Shown here: positions 1 to 8,321 of the stretch, in pieces
Layout of the letters: each line of letters begins with the position of its first letter
Numbering within the stretch: position 1 is the first letter of the stretch
From: Carboxylicivirga agarovorans
GTDB lineage: Bacteria > Bacteroidota > Bacteroidia > Bacteroidales > Marinilabiliaceae
Reading direction: 5' to 3'
DNA length: 64,000 nucleotides
NCBI RefSeq assembly: GCF_050589845.1
Contig: NZ_JBNGPA010000026.1
Span: 20,983-84,982, forward strand
Translations under genes and position numbers: made by a program
Notes under the pieces: generated by a model
The model's input: the letters and a program-made list of their open reading frames with translations, nothing else
The model's database searches: none
Told to the model about the DNA's origin: nothing

Positions 1-1633
1 CAATAAGGTAGTTGAAATAAATACGGCTGCCAAAGCTGGCCAAGCCCTGGTTGTTACTTGTGGTACTGGCTTCCACATTTCCCTGCCAGTCGAGCAATGT
101 AACACGCACATCAGACAGTGCTTTACCGGTGACAATATCAGTGATGAAAGCTTTGGTACCTTCGCCCGTATATTTCAGGGTAACACCCAGGTTACTTAGG
201 AATACCGGTTTGTAAATCTGGCCTTTGTTCAATACGTAACGAAGAACGTCCTCTTCGGTTTCCTTCATCATATCTTCAGGCGTAAAGTTGATGCGGATCA
301 GGAATAAGCCATCGTCATACTTTTCAAACAGATCGGACAAGTCAAATTCATTGAGCAGCCACTCGTTTTGTGTTGCCCCTATTTCTATGGTTTGGTTTTT
401 AATAATAACACCAATGTTACTCTCATAATTATTGCTAAAACCAGTGTTTCTCGTCTTTGAACTATTGAGCTGTTGCGATTGTGCAAAATCACCAATGCGG
501 TCGGCAAACACTTTTTTAACCTGCAGGTGAACACGCTTCAGGTTAGTGGTGTAAAACTGTATTTTCTTTTTATTGGATGTAGGCAAAACAATACCGTTGG
601 AGGCAAACTCAAGTTGTGGCGGAATATCAGAAAAACTGACCTCCCGGGTTATCTGTCCTTCGGTTTTGGTTCCCCAGCGACTGCTAATACCTTTGCTTAT
701 GCTAATGGTGTATGTTGAACCAAATTTAAAGTTACCATCTATAATGGCTGTCTTACCCAATTTCTTGACTTTAAAATCGATGGCCGGAGTTACCGATATC
801 AATCCATCGATGTTTTTTTCCATACTCAGGTCATCGGAGAAAACAACCCTGACCCTGGGATTTCGTCCATCTTCGTCGACTCTGAACTTGTTAACTTCCA
901 TTTTTTTGAGAGGAGAAACAACAAATGTCTCTGTATAGTCATATTCCAGATCAAGTGCTTCTTTCTTAATTTCAAAGCTGAAGTTCTGGTTGTTATCTGT
1001 CCGGGTTATTTCACTACTGGTAAACAGGAAGTTTCGCTCATCCACCTGGCTCCATGACAGTGTGCATTTACCACCTTTTATTTTAGCGGATTCCTGCAGT
1101 GCCTCAAGGCTGGTCTTTTCAGAAAAGGTAACGCTACCGCGATAAACCAGTATTTTGGGACTGTTGTGGTCTTTTAATTCCAATGCTCCGTTAAAGACAC
1201 TGATATCACGACCCAAAACATTGAATGTAAATTCCACTTCATCGAGTTTAGCCGTTTTAAACTCATCAGATAGGGAGGGTAAGTCCAGGCTTCCGTGGTA
1301 AGCTGTTCGTAATTCAAAGTCTTCTTCAGGTGTAAATACCAATACACTTGTGCTTTCCCATTTTGCCTGACCTTTAACAGATGGAGAAAAGCTAAATGCA
1401 CCCTTGGCACTACTACCCACTTCGCTATCTTCAACAACAGGATTATTAAAAATAACTTTGATACTTTCATCAAAATGAATATCACCACTCGTGATATAAC
1501 TGATCTCCCTGGCTTGTTCTTCAGTGTAGGTTATTTCAACCTTTTCTTTTTGTGTTTTCTTGCTGTTACAGGCTGCAGAAGCAATAAGCATCAGAGTTAT
1601 TAGACTCCAATTGAAAAGCATATTTTTATTCAT
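1..1633 (-). CDS. Alpha-2-macroglobulin family lipoprotein, N-terminal part (gene runs off the left edge)
   Basis: The minus-strand frame starting at the ATG at 1633-1631 stays open to the window edge, giving at least 544 residues. The start MNKNMLFNWSLITLML is followed by IASAAC, a weak lipobox, so the product is probably an outer-membrane or periplasmic lipoprotein. Next come several beta-rich domains of the macroglobulin (MG) type. Near the edge is the stretch FITDIVTGKALSDVRVTLLD, followed by a threonine- and glycine-rich turn typical of MG2/carboxypeptidase-like domains of large bacterial alpha-2-macroglobulins. Family members are usually 1,500-2,000 residues, so about two thirds lie outside. 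The bait region and any CXEQ thioester are not visible. In other bacteria such proteins trap proteases in the envelope. No partner gene is visible here, because the next genes belong to the repeat-rich locus on the other strand. An outer-membrane assembly protein with MG-like domains is less likely. Confidence 0.75.
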   Translation of the reverse strand, partial: MNKNMLFNWSLITLMLIASAACNSKKTQKEKVEITYTEEQAREISYITSGDIHFDESIKVIFNNPVVEDSEVGSSAKGAFSFSPSVKGQAKWESTSVLVFTPEEDFELRTAYHGSLDLPSLSDEFKTAKLDEVEFTFNVLGRDISVFNGALELKDHNSPKILVYRGSVTFSEKTSLEALQESAKIKGGKCTLSWSQVDERNFLFTSSEITRTDNNQNFSFEIKKEALDLEYDYTETFVVSPLKKMEVNKFRVDEDGRNPRVRVVFSDDLSMEKNIDGLISVTPAIDFKVKKLGKTAIIDGNFKFGSTYTISISKGISSRWGTKTEGQITREVSFSDIPPQLEFASNGIVLPTSNKKKIQFYTTNLKRVHLQVKKVFADRIGDFAQSQQLNSSKTRNTGFSNNYESNIGVIIKNQTIEIGATQNEWLLNEFDLSDLFEKYDDGLFLIRINFTPEDMMKETEEDVLRYVLNKGQIYKPVFLSNLGVTLKYTGEGTKAFITDIVTGKALSDVRVTLLDWQGNVEASTTSNNQGLASFGSRIYFNYLI

Positions 1634-2318
1634 AATGAAATGGGATGTGTTTGATACTTAGGGAGACTAAAATATAAAATTTTATTATAATCAATGACTG
1701 TAAGGAGTAACATGGTTTGGTTCTAAATAGTATAGTTTAATAGTTTATCAGTTTATCAGTTTAATCTTTCAACTTCTAAACTATTCAACTTATCAACTTT
1801 TTATCAATTCATCTGTTTACATAAAATTTATACATAATCGTGCATTGGCTATTCCGGTGCATGGAACAGAAGTGCGTTGAATGACAATTGATGTTGCACC
1901 GGTTTTTTATTGGCATTGAATACCCGGGGCGTCGCTGCGCTTTGCCCCGGGCTATGATGTGGCAGACTTACAGCCTGCTAGTTGCAGCTTGGTTAAATAG
2001 TATAGTTTATCCTTCGCTCGGCAGCACCGGGAGGTTTAAATTTATCTAAGCTGTAAATCAATTCCTCAGTTCGACGATTTATCAGTTCGACAGTTAAGCA
2101 GTTTAATCTTTCAACTTCTAAACTATTAAAACTTATCAACTTTTTATCAATTCAACTCATCAATAAATAAACTGCCGATAGCTATCGGAATTTGAAGTAA
2201 TTAGCAAAATACTAATACCCGGCAGCATCTATAGATCTGTCGGTTTTTGATTAGTTTAACTGTCGAACTGATTGCCGTGCTGAAAGTTAAGTAAGTGTCA
2301 GTAAACCAGGATTAAGGG
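1634..2318. repeat. Gene-free stretch built from dispersed intergenic repeat modules
   Basis: No gene is visible. Two diverged copies of a module containing TTTAATCTTTCAACTTCTAA followed by ACTATT and ATCAAC lie at about 1735-1815 and 2082-2162. A third lies at about 8005-8070. A GC-rich palindrome (CCCGGGGC at 1923-1930 with GCCCCGGG at 1944-1951) leads into a module GGCAGACTTAC...GCCTGCTA...CAGCTTGGT that ends near 1995 and recurs at 18753-18812. A perfect 14-bp palindrome CCGATAGCTATCGG is at 2175-2188. The AT-rich composition is unlike the neighbouring genes. Confidence 0.6.
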
Positions 2319-2344
2319 GGTGTTATTAACTGCTTTTATATTTC

Positions 2345-2460
2345 TCTCAACTACTAATAATTAGCATGTATATTACCAATAATTAGCATGTAAATTACTT
2401 ATAATTAGCATTCATATTGCCAATTATTAGCATGCAAAATGCTAATAATTAGTACATATC
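2345..2460. repeat. Five iterons with exact 22-bp period (leader copy A)
   Basis: The core AATAATTAGCATG recurs with its AGCAT-equivalent positions at 2364, 2386, 2408, 2430 and 2452, exactly 22 bp apart. Units are imperfect (for example AATTATTAGCATG, AATAATTAGTAC). The array lies just upstream of the small ORF at 2550. Related arrays with the same spacing are found at 8151-8228 and 9189-9245 in the second leader. About two helical turns of spacing would place each unit on one DNA face, which suits a repeated protein-binding site. The function is inferred only. Confidence 0.6.
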
Positions 2461-2549
2461 TATCAAAGATACTCCCAAACTTTGTAAGAGTTATTCATGA
2501 TCTCAAATCGACTAAAATTACAATAGAATTGAATACAACAACACAACAT

Positions 2550-2804
2550 ATGGTTTTCTCCACTATGCGCTCAGGAATAGTTGATGCTGTGTTGTCTTTT
2601 ATAAACACTCAGGGTTCTGTTTTTGTAAGTACATTTTTTAATAGGAGTAAATATCCTGCGAATACGAGATATGTTTTTAAGCCTTCGGCAACTGCTAATG
2701 CTGTCTGGACTTTTTTGATGCCTGATGCAAACCGGGTCATCTGCAAGTTTTATGCACCAGAAAGCCTGCTGCTGTTGTTACAATTAGCAATTATTAAAAG
2801 GTAA
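2550..2804 (+). CDS. Small hypothetical protein, leader ORF 1 (copy A)
   Basis: This is an 84-residue ORF of unknown function. Its product is co-linear, with no gap, with the ORF at 8322-8558: both have xxSTMRSxIVxAVL near the N terminus, then SKYPANT/TKYPANT, then a shared AVW.FLMP, and a leucine-rich tail. The reading frame opens further upstream, but homology in frame starts at the ATG at 2550, because a 2-nt length difference separates the copies just before it. This start is therefore preferred. Several changes between the copies are third-position changes, which weakly supports coding. There is no clear signal peptide or known domain. It lies between the iterons and leader ORF 2. Confidence 0.35.
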   Translation: MVFSTMRSGIVDAVLSFINTQGSVFVSTFFNRSKYPANTRYVFKPSATANAVWTFLMPDANRVICKFYAPESLLLLLQLAIIKR

Positions 2805-2883
2805 AAAGGCAAGGTATCGAAGCGTCAACGGATCAAGTCTCTATTATTAGCTAACTTTTTATTAACCAGTTAACATGAAAAAT

Positions 2884-3090
2884 ATGTCTAAGAAAACTTT
2901 AAACTTAACAGTGCAGTCTGGCTTTATGACACCCCTACCCAACGATTGTTGTGCACTGTTGCAAGGCCGGCAAACCCTAATCAATAAGGATATTAGCAGG
3001 GTATTACCTGTGAAAGGACCGGATTGGGGCCCTGAATCAAAGTGTATATTATATCTGGAAGATCAATTTAAATGCCTTGTTGCCTCTTAA
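2884..3090 (+). CDS. Small hypothetical protein, leader ORF 2 (copy A)
   Basis: This is a 68-residue ORF of unknown function. Its N terminus MSKKTLNLTVQSGFMTP matches MAKRTLNLRLQSSLMTP of the ORF at 8655-8840. The two can be aligned without gaps over about 60 codons (shared QTL, a Lys and an Arg at the same spacing, P-D/E-x-K). An in-frame ATG nine bases upstream (2875) is an alternative start not shared by the other copy. It is followed by a conserved hairpin at 3101-3120. No domain is recognised. The conserved frame in two diverged copies is the main reason to list it. Confidence 0.35.
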   Translation: MSKKTLNLTVQSGFMTPLPNDCCALLQGRQTLINKDISRVLPVKGPDWGPESKCILYLEDQFKCLVAS

Positions 3091-3100
3091 TATGTTGGTG

Positions 3101-3120
3101 TGACAGATTGGCGTCTGTCA
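3101..3120 (+). terminator. Conserved hairpin after leader ORF 2 (copy A)
   Basis: TGACAGA at 3101-3107 and TCTGTCA at 3114-3120 form a 7-bp perfect stem around the loop TTGGCG, 10 bases after the stop codon at 3090. The second copy (8875-8894) keeps the same loop and pairs TGGCAGA with TCTGTCA through a G-U pair. The following bases are A-rich, not T-rich, so intrinsic termination on the plus strand is doubtful. It may instead be an RNA-processing or regulatory hairpin. Confidence 0.4.
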
Positions 3121-3311
3121 AAAATGGGTAATTCACTCTGCTGCTACACGGGTATGGTTATAAGTATCGTACAGCAAGAAGAAGTACTAATTATAAACAC
3201 CATATTATTAATGAAATGAGCAAAAATATCACGATTTTATCCACCTTTGCCAGCTGTGGCAACAGGTTGCTCAATCGCAGTATTTAGTACAAAGGCTCAA
3301 AAAATAATTAC

Positions 3312-3390
3312 TGCCTCACACCACCACTCACTATTGAACAGGCATCAAGGATGTCTTTATTACCCCGATTGCTTTAGTTGGGTGAGGTGT
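3312..3390 (+). promoter_or_regulatory. Structured leader RNA element (copy A)
   Basis: An outer stem pairs TGCCTCAC (3312-3319) with GTGAGGTG (3382-3389). An inner hairpin pairs GGCATC (3341-3346) with GATGTC (3350-3355), followed by TTTATTA. The equivalent element at 9085-9168 has the same two-stem layout with compensatory changes: CCTCAC/GTGAGG here against CCTCTC/GAGAGG there, and GGCATC/GATGTC here against GGCACC/GGTGTC there. It lies about 190 bp before the start of the collapsed BspA pseudogene. The nested terminator-like hairpin suggests an attenuator or other cis-acting RNA, which is an inference. Confidence 0.45.
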
Positions 3391-3575
3391 TAGCTTTTAC
3401 TCTTTCGCGACTCAATTATTGGTTGTCGAAAATTCTACCTGGATATAGGAAGCGCACTTATTCTGTATCATAAATTCGTTTGAACATTTTTTTAGTAAAC
3501 AGCCCTATTACGAGGTAATTACGACCTGTATAAGGCATTAGAGTGCCTAAATGGCGTATATTAATTTTTACAAGT

Positions 3576-3957
3576 ATGAAACATATAATTACACTACACA
3601 TTCTTCGTCCCAGGCCTGATGCCGGCTCAAGCACATACACTAATAGAGGGAGATGGCAGCATGACCCGTAATACAAATGTCGCCTAAACCGGTTCAGAAA
3701 CTGATGTTAATGGTCGGGCAACCGTCAATATTGATGTTTTTTGCTTTGCCGATGACTAAATCGCTGAATTTGCCCTGCTACTTTCCACTATACCATTGAA
3801 GGAGCTGAGGCAGGACGCTTCAAGTGTATTGTATTAGAGACTGATATGGCCAATACACACACACACACACACACTTGACAATAGAGCTTTACCCAAAGGG
3901 ATTGCGATAATAAAAGTGGGTGCATTTACTCAATTGCTTTTACTTAATTCTAAATAA
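3576..3957 (+). pseudogene. Collapsed remnant of a BspA-like, T9SS-sorted surface protein
   Basis: The ATG at 3576 begins MKHIITL, matching the signal peptide MKHLITL of the intact start at 9432, but it soon shifts frame. Pieces similar to the first 300 bp of that gene can be followed to about 3810 (for example ATTGATG, then TTTTGCCGATGACTAAAT against TTTTGCCGATAACGAAAT). At 3886-3957 an open frame reads ALPKGIAIIKVGAFTQLLLL then NSK and stop, clearly a decayed T9SS sorting-domain tail like NDLPKGIYIVKAGGFT. Signal end and tail end therefore survive about 300 bp apart, while the repeat body is gone. An (AC)10 tract sits inside. The leader upstream is the partner of the one before the second BspA gene. 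Confidence 0.6.
3855..3874. repeat. (AC)10 dinucleotide tract
   Basis: Ten uninterrupted AC units lie inside the collapsed BspA remnant, where the intact homologues encode a THTI-like stretch. It could have slipped and helped to wreck the frame. No present function is visible because the gene is dead. Confidence 0.8.
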
Positions 3958-4146
3958 ACTCCGCGTTGTGTTTTCCATAAAGCCTGCTGTTTAAGGTGTA
4001 AGGCTCCTGTGGTACAGAAGGTATGGCATGACCGGGAACACACATCATGATATATAATATACTAAACAGCTAATTGAAACCAATATTCATAAATACAGGC
4101 TGAGATTAGAGCCTGAATTAATTATTAACAATTAAATTTTATTCAA

Positions 4147-6651
4147 ATGAAAAAATTCATTACAATTTTCACAATTGCTTTTTTGTGCGTTGTTACCACA
4201 ACAGCACAACACACATTAACACTTAGCGATATCAGCTTTAATGAAAGTACAGGTTTGATTTCCAGCTATACCGGGACTGAAACCAACATTGTTATTCCAG
4301 CATCTTTTAATGTAAATGGAACAGACTATCCGGTTCTTAAAATAAACCAGAACACCTTTAGTAGTAAAGATATCGAAGAAGTTACTATCGGAAAAAACGT
4401 TGAGACAATTGGATTTAATGCCTTTAATAATTGTACTCAACTTGCAACCGTCACTTTTGACGCAGAATCTAAATTAAAGGCTATTGAATATCATGCTTTT
4501 GATGGGTGTGCTCTTACTTCCATTGCTTTGCCTGAATCTATCGAAAGTATAGGGAGTTCAGTATTTGCAAACAATGATTTGCAAACTATAGCTTATGGAA
4601 GCAACCTTACTACCCTTCAGCCTAACTCTTTTGATGGCAATGATAATATTCAAACGATAAATGGTGAGGCTTATAGCGGCTTGTTTATTTCAGGTGAAAC
4701 CCTTTTATTATATTTAGGAGATGAAACTACTATAGATTTTATACCTAGTGGGGTAACTACCATTAGACAAGATGCATTTAAATCGAGTGCCATTACTTCA
4801 GTAGACATCCCGGCATCGGTTACTACTATTGAAGCAAGTGCTTTCAGAGCTTGTGCTTTAACAGAAGTAACTATACCTAATTCGGTTACCTACATTGGTC
4901 AGGGGGCATTTAGAAATAATGTAGATGCCGCAGGAAACAAATCATTAAAATCACTAAGCTTAGGAAATCAGGTGGAATTTATTGGAGATGGTGCATTCCA
5001 TGATAGTGAACTTGGTGAGCTTACCATTCCGGCATCTGTTACAACCATAGATCGTGCTGCTTTTGCCGATGCCGGTATAACCAAGCTTACTTTTGGAGCC
5101 GATTCAAATCTTGAAACTATTGGAGCTTTTGTTTTTACAGATAATTCTTTTACAACTGTTGAAATACCAGGTTCAGTAAAACGAATTGAAAACGACGCGT
5201 TTAATGGCCTTAGTAGTTTAACCACTCTTACTTTTGAAGCCAATTCTGTTATAGAAACTATTGGGGACGAAGCTTTCAGAGCTTGTGCTTTAACAGGAGT
5301 GACTGTACCTAATTCTGTTACACACATTGGTGAAGGGGCATTTAGAAATAATGCAGATGCCGGAGGAGACAAATCATTAACATCACTAAGTTTAGGAAAT
5401 CAGGTGGAATTTATTGGAGAAGCAGCATTTCATGATAGTGAACTTGGTGAGCTTACCATTCCGGCATCTGTTACAACCATAGAGACATCTGCCTTTAATG
5501 ATGCGGGTATAACTGAGCTTACTTTTGCAGCAGAATCGAAACTTGAAAATATTGGGAGTTCTGCTTTTTACAAAAATTCCTTTACAGCTGTTGAAATACC
5601 TAAATCAGTTAAAACAATAGAAAGTAGTGCATTTGTCAGTAATTCAAGTTTAGAAACACTTACTTTTGAACCCGGTTCTGCTTTAGAAACCATTGATAAC
5701 TATGCGTTTAAAAGCTGTGGCTTAACATCTGTCACAATACCTAACTCTGTTGTAAGTATTGGATATGAATCTTTTATGTTGAACGCAAATTTAGTAACTC
5801 TTGATTTGAGTGGTGCTTCTTCACTTCAGGAAATAGGAGGCTATGCATTTAGAGCTTGTGATATCGAAAGCCTTACTATACCAAACTCCGTAGAAACAAT
5901 AGGTGACAGGTCATTTTCATATAATGAGAACCTGAGTTCTCTTACATTTGCACCTACATCGTCAGTTAATAGTATTGAAGGCGCTGCTTTTTATGGATGT
6001 AAATTAAGTACAGTTGAGCTTCCTAATTCGGTACGTTCCATTGGAGCTCAGGCTTTTTCAGGTCAAAACGCTACTTTATCCCCCATTGATTTACCAACTG
6101 AGGTTACAGGGTACACAGTAACCTGGCAGGATACTGATGGCAATGCAGCTACTCAAATTGAAAGTGCTACATCTGGTAAATCTTTTGAAGCACTGTATAC
6201 TATCAACACTTATAAAGTAAGATTCTTAAATGAAGAAGGTAACCTTATAGGAGAAGAACAAACTGTTGAACATGGCAGTGCAGCATCAGTTCCAACAGTT
6301 TCTAAAACCGGATATACATTTTTGGGTTGGTTTGATACGACTGATGACCTGGAGGTAACAGATTTTACTAATATTACTGAAGCCATAGAAGTTGAAGCTC
6401 GTTTTAGTACAGCTACTAATCTTGACACTAAGCACGGTTTGGGCATAAAACTATATCCAAACCCTGCCACTTCACACTTTACAATTGAAGGAGCAGAGCA
6501 GCAAACACTTACAATTTATAGTGTGAATGGCGCCCTGGTAAAACAAATCGAGGACTTATCAAGTACTCATACGATTCAAATTAACGACTTGCCTAAGGGA
6601 ATTTACATTGTTAAGGCAGGTGGTTTTACACAACGACTTTTAGTTAAGTAA
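4147..6651 (+). CDS. BspA-type leucine-rich repeat surface protein with T9SS sorting domain
   Basis: The product has 834 residues. A Sec signal peptide (MKKFITIFTIAFLCVVTTTAQ) is followed by about 600 residues of BspA/LRR_5 repeats of the form LTSVTIPNSVxxIGxxAF. A Listeria-Bacteroides (Flg_new/InlB B) repeat follows at about 685-755 (VRFLNEEGN...GYTFLGWF). The T9SS type A sorting domain starts at LYPNPATSHF and ends LPKGIYIVKAGGFTQRLLVK. It should be exported by Sec, passed through the outer membrane by the type IX system and held on the surface or released. Adhesion is the usual suggested role for BspA proteins. A 210-bp segment at 4841-5050 is repeated at 5273-5482 with few changes, 144 codons apart, which indicates recent internal duplication. 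It follows the collapsed pseudogene. A hairpin and an ompA remnant follow, mirroring the region after 14741. Confidence 0.9.
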   Translation: MKKFITIFTIAFLCVVTTTAQHTLTLSDISFNESTGLISSYTGTETNIVIPASFNVNGTDYPVLKINQNTFSSKDIEEVTIGKNVETIGFNAFNNCTQLATVTFDAESKLKAIEYHAFDGCALTSIALPESIESIGSSVFANNDLQTIAYGSNLTTLQPNSFDGNDNIQTINGEAYSGLFISGETLLLYLGDETTIDFIPSGVTTIRQDAFKSSAITSVDIPASVTTIEASAFRACALTEVTIPNSVTYIGQGAFRNNVDAAGNKSLKSLSLGNQVEFIGDGAFHDSELGELTIPASVTTIDRAAFADAGITKLTFGADSNLETIGAFVFTDNSFTTVEIPGSVKRIENDAFNGLSSLTTLTFEANSVIETIGDEAFRACALTGVTVPNSVTHIGEGAFRNNADAGGDKSLTSLSLGNQVEFIGEAAFHDSELGELTIPASVTTIETSAFNDAGITELTFAAESKLENIGSSAFYKNSFTAVEIPKSVKTIESSAFVSNSSLETLTFEPGSALETIDNYAFKSCGLTSVTIPNSVVSIGYESFMLNANLVTLDLSGASSLQEIGGYAFRACDIESLTIPNSVETIGDRSFSYNENLSSLTFAPTSSVNSIEGAAFYGCKLSTVELPNSVRSIGAQAFSGQNATLSPIDLPTEVTGYTVTWQDTDGNAATQIESATSGKSFEALYTINTYKVRFLNEEGNLIGEEQTVEHGSAASVPTVSKTGYTFLGWFDTTDDLEVTDFTNITEAIEVEARFSTATNLDTKHGLGIKLYPNPATSHFTIEGAEQQTLTIYSVNGALVKQIEDLSSTHTIQINDLPKGIYIVKAGGFTQRLLVK

Positions 6652-6669
6652 TTGTTTTATATGCTTATG

Positions 6670-6696
6670 AGGGGTAGTGCCAATGGTACTGCCCCT
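6670..6696 (+). terminator. Hairpin downstream of the first BspA gene
   Basis: AGGGGTAGT (6670-6678) pairs with ACTGCCCCT (6688-6696) with one G-U pair and is followed by TTTGTT. It begins 18 bases after the stop codon. The same hairpin occurs at 14760-14788 after the second BspA gene, between that gene and ompA. It may reduce transcription into the downstream outer-membrane protein gene. Confidence 0.6.
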
Positions 6697-6717
6697 TTGT
6701 TAAATCAGCAAATGTTG

Positions 6718-6765
6718 ATGAAGAAAATAGTAAGCACAGGGCTTGTTATGCTGTTGTACCTGTTT
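6718..6765 (+). pseudogene. 5' remnant of an OmpA/TSP3 gene
   Basis: Starting at the ATG at 6718 the sequence reads MKKIVSTGLVMLL, matching MKRIVSTMFVMLL at the start of the intact OmpA-family gene at 14811. The spacing to the upstream BspA stop and hairpin is almost the same. Similarity stops at about 6765, where a CCCGGGGC-type module and then the palindromic element (6798-6937) replace the rest. Only the signal-peptide region remains, so the short ORF that can be read onward to 6903 is not a real protein. Confidence 0.65.
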
Positions 6766-6797
6766 TTTCTTTGCATAGAAAACCCGGGGCATCGCTT

Positions 6798-6937
6798 TTG
6801 GGTGTTCAGAAAGATCTCAAGGTTCACAATTATAGTAATTTGCAAGTTTGTAAATCAGCTTTCCTCCTTTCCAAGGAGGAGTGCTGATTTCCTTGATGTA
6901 TAGATATATGCGTTTATAAAACTTCTTTTCGAACACT
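6798..6937 (-). mobile_element. MITE-like palindromic element, degenerate copy
   Basis: It resembles the element at 18611-18752 in reverse orientation. The left end GGTGTTCAGAAAG is a decayed form of the terminal repeat TAGTGTTCGAAAAG, and the right end CTTTTCGAACACT is well kept. The central hairpin (about 6852-6890) pairs AAATCAGC-TTTCCTCCTT with AAGGAGGA-GTGCTGATTT. It carries no coding region. It sits exactly where the duplicated ompA remnant breaks off. Confidence 0.65.
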
Positions 6938-6977
6938 CGTGTAAGATTAATCGATTAACTATCAGGCTGTAACTATC

Positions 6978-7672
6978 GGGGCGTGGTCAAAAAAAAGAAA
7001 CGGTGGTTTTAAAAGAGGCAAAATATAGCACAAGCCAATGATATAAATAAAAAAAAAGATGAACCACGAATTACACGAATTGTGCAATCGCTACGCGATT
7101 ACTTTGGCGCAGCCATAATCCGCTTAATCCGTTTATCCCGATAGCCATTGGGGCGTGGTCAAAAAAAAGAAACGGTGGTTTAAAAAGAGGCAAAATATAA
7201 CACAAGCCAATGATATAAATAAAAAAAAAGATGAACCACGAATTACACGAATTGTGCAATCGCTACGCGATTACTTTGGCACAGCCAATAATCCGCTTAA
7301 TCCGTGTACCCCGATAGCCATTGGGGCGTGGTCAAAAAAAAGAAACGGTGGTTTTAAAAGAGGCAAAATATAACACAAGCCAATGATTTAAATAAATAAA
7401 AAAAAGATGAACCACGAATTACACGAATTGTGCAATCGCTACGCGATTACTTTGGCGCAGCCATAATCCGCTTAATCCGTGTACCCCGATAGCCATTGGG
7501 GCGTGGTAAAAAAAAGAAACGGTGGTTTTAATAGAGGCAAAATATAGCACAAGCCAATGATATAAATAAAAAAAAAGATGAACCACGAATTACACGAATT
7601 GTGCAATCGCTACGCGATTACTTTGGCGCAGCCAATAATCCGCTTAATCCGTTTACCCCAATAGCCATTGGA
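6978..7672. repeat. Four tandem copies of a 172-175-bp repeat
   Basis: Units begin at GCGTGG at 6981, 7153, 7326 and 7501. Each contains AAACGGTGGTTTTAAAAGAG, CACAAGCCAATGAT, GAACCACGAATTACACGAAT, the palindrome AATCGCTACGCGATT, and TAATCCGCTTAATCCGT before CCATTGGGG. Copies are nearly identical, so the array is recent or homogenised. Open frames within it (for example 7071-7259 and 7155-7373) only mirror the repeat and are not genes. One further full copy lies at 18061-18228 and a partial one at 18478-18600. Confidence 0.85.
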
Positions 7673-8130
7673 GAACAATGATTATTGACTGCACCATTTG
7701 ATTATAGATACAACTAATCGCTACGCGATTAGATAATCCGTGTAATTCGTGGTCAAAAGAAAAAAGAAAACGGTGGTTTCAAAAGAAGTAAAGTATAAGC
7801 AAAACACAGATTTAAATAAATATGAATATAAAACCAGAATTCTATGGATAATCCAAACAATTCCTCAATTTAGCAACTCGACGGTTCGACAATTCGACAA
7901 AGAGGCTATCGCGGGAGAGATGAGTTGATTAGTAATAAATCTGTAGAAGCAGGGTTTGCAAAACTGCGCCAGTGGTTTTGATATAGACTATTAGACGATA
8001 GGCAGTTCGACAGTTTATCAGTTTAATCTTTCAACTTCTAAACTATTAAACTTATCAACTCAACACATCAACGCATTGAGAAAGCATATAAGTACCAATT
8101 AAACAGTGTTATAGCTGTGTTCTTAGCTGC
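7673..8130. repeat. Gene-free stretch of dispersed modules
   Basis: No gene is visible. A module from about 7673 to 7800 (ATTATTGACTGCACCATTT, then AATCGCTACGCGATTAGATA and GTGTAATTCGTGGTCA) is shared with 18400-18530. It contains the inverse of the 173-bp unit's GAACCACGAATTACAC segment. A second module near 7858-7915 (CAATTCCTCAATTTAGCAA, CGACGGTTCGACAA, GACAAAGAGG) recurs at about 18340-18397. A third copy of the TTTAATCTTTCAACTTCTAA module is at 8005-8070. Confidence 0.6.
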
Positions 8131-8150
8131 TTCTGCACTTCTTTCAACTA

Positions 8151-8228
8151 CTAATAATTCCCATACGTATGGGGAAAAGGAGTATAAAAATTACTAATTA
8201 TTAGTATACGAATTACTAATAATTCCCA
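8151..8228. repeat. 22-bp spaced iterons (leader copy B, upstream)
   Basis: CTAATAATT-type cores start at 8151, 8194 and 8216. Spacings are 43 and 22 bp, close to multiples of 22. A 14-bp perfect palindrome CCCATACGTATGGG sits in the first unit. The position relative to leader ORF 1 is the same as in copy A. Confidence 0.5.
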
Positions 8229-8321
8229 TATAAATCTCAAAAATAGCCTCCAACTTTGTAGCAGTGATTCTTGATTTCAAATCGATTAAAAGATAATAGA
8301 TTGAATACTGCAACACAACAT

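Noticed and set aside
473..1488. Plus- and minus-strand ORFs of 81-121 codons near the left edge
   Set aside because: They are out-of-frame shadows of the alpha-2-macroglobulin gene, whose own frame is open from 1633 to the edge.
2345..2460. The 22-bp iterons as a replication origin or CRISPR
   Set aside because: No replication initiator or cas gene lies near, and repeats are too short and diverged for CRISPR. The position upstream of surface genes fits a regulatory array better.
3458..3676. 72-codon minus-strand ORF over the BspA pseudogene start
   Set aside because: It is antisense to a region aligned with the signal-peptide start of the intact homologue and is not kept in the other copy.
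6652..6903. 83-codon ORF after the first BspA gene
   Set aside because: It runs through a terminator-like hairpin, the ompA remnant and the palindromic element. It has no homologous body and is not a functional protein.
7071..7373. ORFs of 60-72 codons on both strands inside the tandem repeats
   Set aside because: They mirror the repeat unit and recur only because the repeat does.
6978..7672. The tandem array as a possible CRISPR
   Set aside because: Units are about 173 bp and identical throughout, with no unique spacers between short repeats and no cas genes nearby.
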